6,833 nt of DNA from CAJVXI01 sp036444215 (GTDB lineage: Bacteria; Patescibacteriota; Minisyncoccia; UBA6257; UBA9933), in assembly GCA_036444215.1 (NCBI GenBank), contig JAZGAA010000041.1, forward strand, positions 1 to 6,833. The letters are read 5' to 3'. Positions 1 through 4,415 of the stretch are shown here, in pieces; position 1 is the first letter of the stretch, and each line of letters begins with the position of its first letter. A program made the position numbers and the translations under genes. Under the pieces are notes generated by a model. It ran no database searches, was not told the DNA's origin, and saw nothing but the letters and a program-made list of their open reading frames with translations.

Positions 1-1532
1 ATGCTCGCCAAATGGGCTCGGAGTTTAAACATTTTCCGTTCAGTATCTTCCAAATCCAATGATTGAGGTACGACATCAATCGCATTGAATTCTTCTGCTG
101 ACCGGCCGATTTGGGATATTTGTTCCTTTAGATCTTGAAGTTTTAAATTTAACTTTTCTTTTTCAAAAATAATCTTGCTTTTTCGGCTTTCCAAATCATT
201 TATTTCTTCTTTTTTTACTTCTTTAACCTCAAAAGCTTTCTGAAAATTCTTATTAAAACTTTCCAAGCTATCGGTGATTTCTTGCTCGGATTTTGTTAAC
301 TGCTCTAAATCTTTGTTAATTGAACTAAGGTTATTTGTTAAATCGGTTTTTAATTTTTCCAATTCCTTTACCCCGTTAGAAATTCCATTTCTAACGGGGT
401 TTATTCCTTCTGATTTTGAATCAGGAGAGTCCTCTAAAAATTGCTCAATTTTAATAATTAAATCCTCTACTATTTTCTTTAATTTTTCAAACTCCGAATA
501 GTTTAAACCGGTCTTAAGCGATTTTTTTATATTATCAATTAAGTTAAGTGTCTCTTTGATATTAAAAATTTTGTCTCCGCTTTCTGAAACGCTTAATAAT
601 TCTATTTTTGCTTCCAGTCGGCCGAATTCCTTCTGGATTTCCGAACGCCGGGATAATAATTCATCCTGCTGACGTTTAATTGATTTAATATTTTCCTGCT
701 CCTGGTCTTTTGGTTTAAGTTTTTTAATCTCTCCTTCTGAGATGCTTAATTCATTTTTCTTTTCGGCTATTTGCTTTTCTAATTTATCCAGTTCCGGGTC
801 AAAATCGATTAATGATTTTTTAATTTCGCTTAATTTAAAAGAAAAATACTTATCTTCTAATTCTTCCAATTCCTTTTCTGTTTCTGACCGTTTTTCCCAC
901 TTAGCGGTTTGACGTCTTAGCATTCTCAAGTGGGGCTTAATTTCTCCAATCATTGCCCTAACTTTATCCAAATTTATAATAGTATTTTTAAGTTTGCGTT
1001 CGGCTTCTATCTTCTTAATCTGATACTCTCTTAATCCTAAAATTTCTTCAATCATTATTCGCCGTTCCTCCGGCGAAACCCTGACAAAAAGATCGCTGTT
1101 CCCCTGATTAATAATTGTCAAACCCTTGGTGCCGAGACGAGAACGGGCAAAAAAATCCACTATATCTTTAAGTCGCGTTTCGGACTTGTTTAAAAAATAT
1201 TGAGAATTTCCATCTCGAGTCACCCGACGCACTACTGAAACTTCGCTGAAATCAATCGGGAAAAAACCTTTGCTATTGTCAAAATGCAACCCGGCCTGAG
1301 CCATTGATACCCTTGGTCTTTTTGAGGTGCCGGCAAAAATCAAATCTTCTGCTTTAATGCTTCTTAAATTTTTTGCCTCCCGTTCTCCTAAAAGCCAGCG
1401 GATAGCATCAATAAGATTGCTTTTTCCGGAGCCGTTCGGTCCAACAATTGCCGTAATGCCGGCTGGAAATTCCAAAACCGTCTTCTGAACAAAAGATTTG
1501 AAACCGTTAAGTTCGAGGGATTTAAGAAACAA
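1..1532 (-). CDS. smc: Chromosome segregation protein SMC, N-terminal 510 residues (cut by window edge)
   Basis: SMC is the ATPase of bacterial condensin, which compacts and separates chromosomes together with ScpA/ScpB. The frame opens MFLKSLELNGFKSF, the usual SMC start. It has Walker A GPNGSGKS at residues 31-38, a Q-loop-like INQG with Q143, and the family segment SPEERRIMIEEILG followed by a long charged coiled coil from about residue 165. The start is a TTG at 1532-1530: an in-frame TAG lies ten codons upstream, no ATG is available, and homologues begin at this residue. No Shine-Dalgarno is visible. The gene is last in the visible rpmF-nusB-rnc-smc cluster. Residues 378-388 (NPVRNGISNGV) are encoded by a palindromic repeat. 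No hinge domain is seen by residue 510, and the last visible residues resemble a coil segment that normally follows the hinge, so this may be a short, hinge-poor SMC. The family call is secure; the C-terminal head lies outside the window. Confidence 0.95.
   Translation of the reverse strand, partial: MFLKSLELNGFKSFVQKTVLEFPAGITAIVGPNGSGKSNLIDAIRWLLGEREAKNLRSIKAEDLIFAGTSKRPRVSMAQAGLHFDNSKGFFPIDFSEVSVVRRVTRDGNSQYFLNKSETRLKDIVDFFARSRLGTKGLTIINQGNSDLFVRVSPEERRIMIEEILGLREYQIKKIEAERKLKNTIINLDKVRAMIGEIKPHLRMLRRQTAKWEKRSETEKELEELEDKYFSFKLSEIKKSLIDFDPELDKLEKQIAEKKNELSISEGEIKKLKPKDQEQENIKSIKRQQDELLSRRSEIQKEFGRLEAKIELLSVSESGDKIFNIKETLNLIDNIKKSLKTGLNYSEFEKLKKIVEDLIIKIEQFLEDSPDSKSEGINPVRNGISNGVKELEKLKTDLTNNLSSINKDLEQLTKSEQEITDSLESFNKNFQKAFEVKEVKKEEINDLESRKSKIIFEKEKLNLKLQDLKEQISQIGRSAEEFNAIDVVPQSLDLEDTERKMFKLRAHLAS
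370..400. repeat. Perfect 14-bp-stem palindrome inside smc
   Basis: The arms 370-383 and 387-400 are exact reverse complements around a 3-nt loop (tcc); the left arm is accccgttagaaat. Read on the minus strand in the smc frame it encodes roughly INPVRNGISNGV (residues 377-388), a Gly/Asn/Pro-rich stretch that interrupts the charged coiled coil between DSPDSKSE and KELEKL. The stem is more GC-rich than its surroundings. The structure is seen directly; that it is an inserted mobile palindrome is inference. Confidence 0.85.
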
Positions 1533-1540
1533 GTTATTTA

Positions 1541-1615
1541 AGTAACTAGTAAACAGGAACTAGTAAACAGGGCAATTTTTTCTTCCTAGTTACTAGTTAC
1601 TAGTTCCTAGTTACT
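1541..1615. repeat. TAGTTACTAG-type degenerate repeat between smc and rnc
   Basis: Two exact 14-bp copies of aactagtaaacagg lie at 1544-1557 and 1558-1571. After a T-rich centre they are followed by reverse-complement-like copies (cctagttactagttactag, then ttcctagttact), so the block can fold into a long imperfect hairpin. It fills essentially the whole 74-nt rnc-smc gap and runs into rnc, supplying its last codons AGT AAC and its TAG stop. It ends about 8 nt before the smc TTG start. No separate terminator or promoter is evident here. Confidence 0.75.
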
Positions 1616-2305
1616 GATTGAATTTAACGCGTTCTTTGCTGCTTCCACTTCCGCCTCCTGCTTAGAAGCTCCTTCGCCCTCGGCAGCCAAATCGCCGTCA
1701 AAAAATACGCCGACTCTAAAAATCTTTTGATGGTCAGGTCCGTGTTCAGATAAAACCTGATAACTTGGAGTAAATTTAAGTTTCTCCTGAATAATTTCCT
1801 GTAGCAAACTTTTGGGGTCTCTATATAATTCTTTTTCAAGAACTTCCGGAAGGTTCACTATGACAACTTTTTCAATAAACGACTTAGCTGCCAAATAGCC
1901 GGCATCTAAATAAACGGCGCCGAGTACGGCCTCAAAAGCATTGGCTAAAATTACCTCTCTGGCTTTGCCTTTATCTTTGGCTTCACCACGGGAAAGCAAA
2001 ATAAATTTGTCCAGTTCTATATCTCCGGCGGCCTTAGCCAACATCTGATAATTAACCAGTGCCGCCCTGATGCTGGTAAGCTGACCTTCATTATAATCAG
2101 GATATTTTTGAAAAAGATATTCTGACACCGATAATTCCAAAACCGCATCACCTAAAAATTCCAGCCGCTCGTTATGAGGGCTCATAAAATTAGCCCCCCA
2201 AGAAGGATTTTCGTTAAGGTAAGAACGGTGAGTCAACGACTCTTTAAGTAAATCTTTATTTTTGAACTGATGTCCAATTATTTTTTCTAATTTTGTTAAA
2301 TCCAT
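1607..2305 (-). CDS. rnc: Ribonuclease III
   Basis: RNase III cleaves double-stranded RNA in the cytoplasm, including the rRNA precursor, in a Mg2+-dependent reaction. With an ATG start at 2305 the protein has 232 residues, the normal size. The signature NERLEFLGDAVLEL covers residues 45-58 with acidic E46, E49 and D53, and E73 lies in YNEGQLTSIRA. A double-stranded-RNA-binding domain follows from about 161 to the end (DPKSLLQEI ... GASKQEAEVEAAKNAL). The fifth ligand position, D114 in E. coli, is N122 here (LANAFEAVLG), while the catalytic E125 is kept. A GTG directly before the ATG (2308) is an alternative start. Either start overlaps the nusB stop (GTGATG), which implies translational coupling. 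The last two residues and the TAG stop come from the adjoining repeat. Neighbours nusB and rpmF fit rRNA and ribosome production. Confidence 0.96.
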   Translation of the reverse strand: MDLTKLEKIIGHQFKNKDLLKESLTHRSYLNENPSWGANFMSPHNERLEFLGDAVLELSVSEYLFQKYPDYNEGQLTSIRAALVNYQMLAKAAGDIELDKFILLSRGEAKDKGKAREVILANAFEAVLGAVYLDAGYLAAKSFIEKVVIVNLPEVLEKELYRDPKSLLQEIIQEKLKFTPSYQVLSEHGPDHQKIFRVGVFFDGDLAAEGEGASKQEAEVEAAKNALNSISN

Positions 2306-2724
2306 CACTTTTCCATTTCGCGATATACTGTTCCTAATACGCCATTGATAAATTTTCCTGAATTGGGGCCGCCGTAATTTTTTGCCAATTCAATAGCTTC
2401 GTTAATGGCGACTTTCTCGGGAACTTCATTTTTATCAGCATAAAGCAACTCATAGAGCCCAATACGCAAAACATTTCTGTCAATTATTGAAATTTGATTT
2501 AATGGCCATTCTGGAGCAGCTTTCTCAATAATTTTATTCAAATGAGCAAAATTTTCTATTACTCCTTTGGCTATCTTCCAAACAAATTCTGGCTCATTAA
2601 TACCGGGGCCAAATTCTTCAATATTGCGTTCAATCACCTTGTTTAAATCCTCCTTTTGATTATAAAAATCCCACTCATAAAGGGATTGAAGGACAATTGA
2701 ACGTGCAAGATGTCTGGTAGCCAT
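2305..2724 (-). CDS. nusB: Transcription antitermination factor NusB
   Basis: NusB binds boxA RNA with S10 (NusE) and helps RNA polymerase read through rRNA operons. The protein has 139 residues, full family length, and is predicted to be all-helical. It opens with the typical RHLARSIVLQSLYEWD. The conserved core is EWPLNQISIIDRNVLRIGLYELLY at about residues 72-95, and the C-terminal block is VPEKVAINEAIELAKNYGG followed by KFINGVLGTV. The start ATG at 2724 gives the expected N-terminus. No clear Shine-Dalgarno precedes it, but it lies only 13 nt after the rpmF stop, so coupled translation is likely. Its TGA overlaps the rnc start. Nothing is unusual in the protein. Placement between a ribosomal protein and the rRNA-processing nuclease is functionally coherent. 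Confidence 0.96.
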   Translation of the reverse strand: MATRHLARSIVLQSLYEWDFYNQKEDLNKVIERNIEEFGPGINEPEFVWKIAKGVIENFAHLNKIIEKAAPEWPLNQISIIDRNVLRIGLYELLYADKNEVPEKVAINEAIELAKNYGGPNSGKFINGVLGTVYREMEK

Positions 2725-2737
2725 ATTCGCTATCGCT

Positions 2738-2932
2738 TTACTTCTTTATTTTAAGCTTCGGTTCTTTTATTGCTTTTCCCTTATAAAACCCACATTTAGC
2801 GCAATAACGGTGCGGTAAAATCGGATGCTGACAATTAGAGCAAACAAAAAGAGCCACTGGCTTTAGTGCAAGATGCGATCGACGTCTGCCGACTTTGGAT
2901 TTTGTATGATGTTTTACTGGTACGCCTCCCAC
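2738..2932 (-). CDS. rpmF: 50S ribosomal protein L32
   Basis: L32 is a small zinc-ribbon protein of the large ribosomal subunit. The 64-residue reading begins MGGVPVKHHTKSKVGRRRSHLALK, matching the VPKxxxSKxRRxxRRxHxAL pattern of the family. The zinc ribbon is C31-x2-C34 ... C44-x2-C47 in CSNCQHPILPHRYCAKCGFYKGK, with all four cysteines present. The C-terminal tail is lysine-rich. I chose the GTG at 2932 because it gives the family N-terminus. The longer TTG start at 2947 would add five residues encoded by the adjacent repeat. A GGAGG string lies just inside codons 2-3, too late to serve this start. It is the first gene of the cluster, 13 nt before nusB, and its leader carries the long imperfect palindrome. 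Confidence 0.93.
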   Translation of the reverse strand: MGGVPVKHHTKSKVGRRRSHLALKPVALFVCSNCQHPILPHRYCAKCGFYKGKAIKEPKLKIKK

Positions 2933-2938
2933 AGATAA

Positions 2939-3095
2939 AAATTCCAAATAACAAATTCCAAATCACAAATAAATTCCAATGACCGAAATTCTAATGACCA
3001 AAACCCGTCGTGTTTAGAATTTTGAATTTAGAATTTGGTGCTTATTTGTTATTTGGTGCTTGAGATTTGGTGCTTGAGATTTGGTGCTTATTTAT
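2939..3095. repeat. Long imperfect palindrome of CCAAATT/AATTTGG units in the rpmF leader
   Basis: This non-coding stretch is built of short degenerate units. On the plus strand the left half has repeats of attccaaat and caaattccaaatcacaaat. The right half has gaatttagaattt and four copies of atttggtgctt at 3033, 3051, 3065 and 3079, the last two 14 bp apart. The halves are roughly reverse complements around a centre near 3005 (cccgtcg), so the element could fold into a long weak hairpin. The 19-mer at 2952-2970 occurs again, inverted, inside rnhB at 4082-4100. It begins at the rpmF start region and extends nearly to the candidate operon promoter. I see no open reading frame in it. Confidence 0.8.
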
Positions 3096-3099
3096 ATTC

Positions 3100-3128
3100 A
3101 TTATTTAGGATTTTAGAATAAAAGTCAA
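3100..3128 (-). promoter_or_regulatory. Candidate sigma-70-type promoter for rpmF-nusB-rnc-smc
   Basis: On the minus strand TTGACT (3128-3123) is followed after 17 nt by AATAAT (3105-3100), matching TTGACA and TATAAT at five of six positions each. It lies just after the terminator of the 108-residue gene and upstream of rpmF. Transcription would start near 3093, giving a leader of about 160 nt made almost wholly of the palindromic repeat. This is a pattern match in AT-rich DNA. Confidence 0.5.
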
Positions 3129-3170
3129 ATTAAAAATCGGCTATCTATTATCATATCAAGATAGCCGATT
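3122..3170 (-). terminator. Rho-independent terminator of the 108-residue gene
   Basis: A perfect 12-bp inverted repeat (3135-3146 with 3159-3170; arm aatcggctatct) surrounds a 12-nt loop. On the minus strand it is followed at once by a T-rich tract (TTTTTAATTT). It starts 10 nt after the stop codon at 3180. It probably also ends any rnhB read-through, since no other terminator lies between rnhB and this point. Confidence 0.85.
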
Positions 3171-3179
3171 GCTGTTAAA

Positions 3180-3506
3180 TTATGATTTTGCAATTATGGT
3201 TCCGATTGCGCAATTACTCTTTAATTCTGTGATTAATATCTCCTCACCAAGCAATGGTTTTCTATCCACAAATACAATTAATCCTGGACCGCGATATATA
3301 GGATTACTTACCGCGACAGCTCCTTTCGGTTCATTAAATTCTTGAATATACACCTTTGTAAAGAGCTTATTGGTATATTTCGTATTTGATGTTTTCCATA
3401 CTACGATTTTCTGTTCTTTTGTTCCTGATGGAACTCTTACTCCTTTTTTAATAAAAAGAGAGTTTATTATATCTGTTTTTGCGTCATCTCTGATACCAGT
3501 TGTCAT
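3180..3506 (-). CDS. Unrecognised 108-residue basic protein with its own transcription unit
   Basis: I do not recognise this protein. It has 108 residues, is basic (17 Lys/Arg against 10 Asp/Glu), and has no signal peptide, membrane segment or metal-binding motif. It reads as beta-strand-rich, for example KIVVWKTSN, KVYIQEF and GLIVFVDRKPLLGEEILITEL. The end, GEEILITELKSNCAIGTII, faintly recalls a small OB/TRAM-like barrel, too weakly to name. It has one cysteine (in KSNCAIG). The ATG at 3506 is preceded by GGGAGG with 5-nt spacing, the only strong Shine-Dalgarno in the window. With a near-consensus promoter upstream and a strong terminator downstream, it forms a self-contained and probably well-expressed, regulated unit. 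Unlike its neighbour rnhB it contains no repeat-like segments. The gene is well supported; its function is unknown. Confidence 0.8.
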   Translation of the reverse strand: MTTGIRDDAKTDIINSLFIKKGVRVPSGTKEQKIVVWKTSNTKYTNKLFTKVYIQEFNEPKGAVAVSNPIYRGPGLIVFVDRKPLLGEEILITELKSNCAIGTIIAKS

Positions 3507-3511
3507 CTCAT

Positions 3512-3517
3512 CCTCCC
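3512..3517 (-). promoter_or_regulatory. Strong Shine-Dalgarno site for the 108-residue gene
   Basis: GGGAGG on the minus strand lies 5 nt before the ATG at 3506. An overlapping upstream ATG in another frame hits TGA at once, so the site fixes the start. No other gene here has a comparable site, which suggests higher expression or a different origin for this gene. Confidence 0.75.
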
Positions 3518-3549
3518 AAAATTTAATGTTTTTATTATGTGCTAATTGC

Positions 3550-3577
3550 AGTATAACATATTTATTAAATATGTCAA
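3550..3577 (-). promoter_or_regulatory. Near-consensus promoter with a built-in operator-like palindrome
   Basis: On the minus strand a perfect TTGACA (3577-3572), a 16-nt spacer and TATACT (3555-3550) preceded by TGT form an extended -10 promoter. Transcription would begin near 3543, giving a leader of about 37 nt. A perfect 19-bp palindrome, ACATATTTA-N-TAAATATGT (3556-3574), fills the spacer, the classic place for a repressor site. The -35 element contains the TGA stop of rnhB. Confidence 0.8.
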
Positions 3578-4224
3578 TGACACCTAAAAGATCTTCGGTG
3601 GATTTTAGAAACGCCGTGTTTTTTAATCATTTTGTAATGAAGTTTTGTCCCATAACCTTTATGCCTATAAAAACCGTATTTAGAATATTTTTTGTGAAAA
3701 CGCAGCATTTTGCTATCCCGAGCGACTTTGGCAATAATTGACGCAGCGGAAATAACCGGTATTTTTTCGTCGCCCTTTATGATAGTACGAGAATTTAGAA
3801 TGTAGAATTTAGAATTTAGGGATTTTGGTAAATATAGTCCGCCGTCAAAAAAAACTACACAGCTTTTAATTTTTGGCTTGCAGCTTTTAATTGTTTTGAC
3901 TAAAACACGGCTTACTGCCAATTTAATTGCTTTTTGAATTCCTATTTTATCAATTGTTTTATTATTTACAGAAACGTACCGACATTCAAAATTTTTTCTT
4001 AAAATTTTATTCCATACCTCTCTCTGTTTGGAAGTTAGTTTTTTTGAATCCTTAATTCCTTTTAAGATTTTGGATTTTGGAATTTGTGATTTGGAATTTG
4101 CCGTTGCGGCTACAGCCGCAACAGTTATTGGTCCTGCAAGCGGTCCCCTGCCAACTTCATCTATGCCTATAACATATTTAGCTTTTAGTTTTGAGCTTTT
4201 AGTTTTTAGTTTTTGTTTGGGCAT
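3574..4224 (-). CDS. rnhB: Ribonuclease HII with repeat-derived insertions
   Basis: RNase HII nicks the RNA strand of RNA-DNA hybrids and starts removal of misincorporated ribonucleotides. The 216-residue protein has the signature GIDEVGRGPLAGP (residues 20-32; D22 and E23), DSKKLTSKQRE (59-69), VVFFDGG with D127, IIKGD with D152, SAASIIAKVARD (159-170) and a C-terminal HGVSKIHRRSF. The four acidic active-site residues D22, E23, D127 and D152 are therefore present. Four segments look expanded by low-complexity repeats: residues 4-16 (Lys-rich N-terminus), 43-54 (NSKSQIPKSKIL), 113-122 (a KSCKPKI/KSC duplication) and 134-146 (KSLNSKFYILNSR). All lie between conserved blocks. The start ATG at 4224 has no Shine-Dalgarno and may be leaderless. 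The TGA stop lies within the next gene's -35 element. The enzyme is probably active. Confidence 0.95.
   Translation of the reverse strand: MPKQKLKTKSSKLKAKYVIGIDEVGRGPLAGPITVAAVAATANSKSQIPKSKILKGIKDSKKLTSKQREVWNKILRKNFECRYVSVNNKTIDKIGIQKAIKLAVSRVLVKTIKSCKPKIKSCVVFFDGGLYLPKSLNSKFYILNSRTIIKGDEKIPVISAASIIAKVARDSKMLRFHKKYSKYGFYRHKGYGTKLHYKMIKKHGVSKIHRRSFRCH
3790..3826. repeat. GAATTTAGAATTT repeat inside rnhB
   Basis: The plus strand carries gaatttaga, gtagaattt and agaatttagg in succession. The 13-mer gaatttagaattt at 3805-3817 also occurs at 3024-3036 in the rpmF leader repeat. It encodes about residues 134-145 of RNase HII, between the D127 and D152 blocks. These two catalytic residues are 25 positions apart here, against 18 in E. 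coli as I recall it. Confidence 0.7.
3860..3892. repeat. 21-bp-period direct repeat inside rnhB
   Basis: The 12-mer cagcttttaatt occurs at 3860-3871 and again at 3881-3892, a period of 21 bp (seven codons). In RNase HII it gives IKSC at residues 112-115 and again at 119-122, just before the VVFFDGG strand. This is a short in-frame duplication of a repeat unit related to the AGCTTTTAGTTTT units near the gene start. Confidence 0.65.
4066..4100. repeat. GATTTTGG/GATTTGGAATTTG repeat inside rnhB
   Basis: The 19-mer atttgtgatttggaatttg at 4082-4100 is identical to the reverse complement of 2952-2970 in the rpmF leader. The flanking gattttggattttgga is the same kind of unit. It encodes about residues 43-53 of RNase HII, a loop between GPLAGPITVAAVA and IKDSKKL. 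D22 and D59 are 37 apart here, about eight more than I recall for E. coli. Confidence 0.8.
4179..4215. repeat. AGCTTTTAGTTTT repeat at the start of rnhB
   Basis: The plus strand carries tagcttttagtttt, gagcttttag, tttttag and tttttg in succession. Read on the minus strand it gives the Lys/Ser/Leu-rich N-terminus KLKTKSSKLKAK (residues 5-16), ahead of the first conserved strand YVIGIDEVGRG. Most RNase HII proteins have a shorter N-terminal lead. Confidence 0.6.
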
Positions 4225-4230
4225 AAATTT

Positions 4231-4239
4231 ATTTTAACA
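4231..4239 (-). promoter_or_regulatory. Possible extended -10 element for leaderless rnhB
   Basis: On the minus strand TGT TAAAAT (4239-4231) lies 6 nt before the rnhB ATG, placing the transcription start at or next to the start codon. There is no good -35 and no Shine-Dalgarno. Leaderless transcription would explain the lack of a ribosome site, but AT-rich DNA makes such matches common. Confidence 0.3.
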
Positions 4240-4241
4240 TT

Positions 4242-4277
4242 ATTAAATAAAAAAGGGCTGGCGTTAAGCCAACCCTT
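4242..4277 (-). terminator. Intrinsic-terminator-like hairpin upstream of rnhB
   Basis: Arms 4253-4262 and 4268-4277 pair over 10 bp around a 5-nt loop (core AGGGTTGGC / GCCAGCCCT on the minus strand, one G-U pair). The minus-strand 3' side runs directly into TTTTTTATTT. The plus-strand 3' side has no T-tract, so it acts on minus-strand transcripts. As it lies before rnhB and no minus-strand gene is visible upstream, it may be an attenuator in a longer rnhB leader, or stop antisense transcripts from the dnaE side. Confidence 0.6.
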
Positions 4278-4295
4278 GACGATATTAATCTTGTT

Positions 4296-4324
4296 TTGCT
4301 TTTTGGCCTTTTCAAGATTATAAT
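4296..4324 (+). promoter_or_regulatory. Candidate dnaE promoter
   Basis: TTGCTT (4296-4301), a 17-nt spacer and a perfect TATAAT (4319-4324) point toward dnaE. Transcription would start near 4331, giving a leader of about 85 nt that consists mostly of the GCGAATAAT palindromes. An 8-bp inverted repeat (taatcttg at 4286-4293, caagatta at 4313-4320) straddles the element and could be a control site. The ATTATAAT core is symmetric, so a minus-strand -10 is also possible. Confidence 0.5.
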
Positions 4325-4334
4325 CAAGGGAGTG

Positions 4335-4402
4335 TTCGCGAATATCGCGAATCTTAAACGAATAATGCGAATTCGCATTATTTGCAAATTATTCGCATTA
4401 TT
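4335..4402. repeat. GCGAATAAT palindromic repeats before dnaE
   Basis: ttcgcg-aatat-cgcgaa (4335-4351) is followed by a perfect 22-bp palindrome, aataatgcgaa/ttcgcattatt (4361-4382). A further direct copy of attcgcattatt lies at 4391-4402. The array fills most of the dnaE leader and ends 13 nt before the ATG. No Shine-Dalgarno is visible between it and the start. Confidence 0.75.
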
Positions 4403-4415
4403 AGCGATTACTCTT

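Noticed and set aside
274..501. 75-residue open frame on the plus strand
   Set aside because: It is antisense to the smc coiled coil, has a Phe/Ser-rich composition typical of reversed Lys/Glu codons, and includes the palindrome; no start signal.
2933..2947. Longer rpmF start at TTG 2947
   Set aside because: It would add five residues encoded by the leader repeat; L32 proteins begin at the position of the GTG at 2932.
2939..3095. CRISPR array
   Set aside because: Units are degenerate, unevenly spaced and partly inverted, and there are no unique spacers of constant length and no cas genes.
3180..3506. Toxin or antitoxin assignment for the 108-residue gene
   Set aside because: There is no partner gene in the unit and no recognisable toxin or antitoxin motif; the operator-like palindrome alone is not enough.
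3370..3741. 123-residue open frame on the plus strand
   Set aside because: It runs antisense across the 108-residue gene, its promoter and the 3' part of rnhB, both well supported on the minus strand.
4028..4237. 69-residue open frame on the plus strand
   Set aside because: It is antisense to the 5' half of rnhB and results from the low-complexity repeats.
4237..4314. Possible 28-codon leader peptide on the minus strand before rnhB
   Set aside because: A TTG-started frame exists, but it has no ribosome site, reads through the terminator hairpin and shows no regulatory codon runs.
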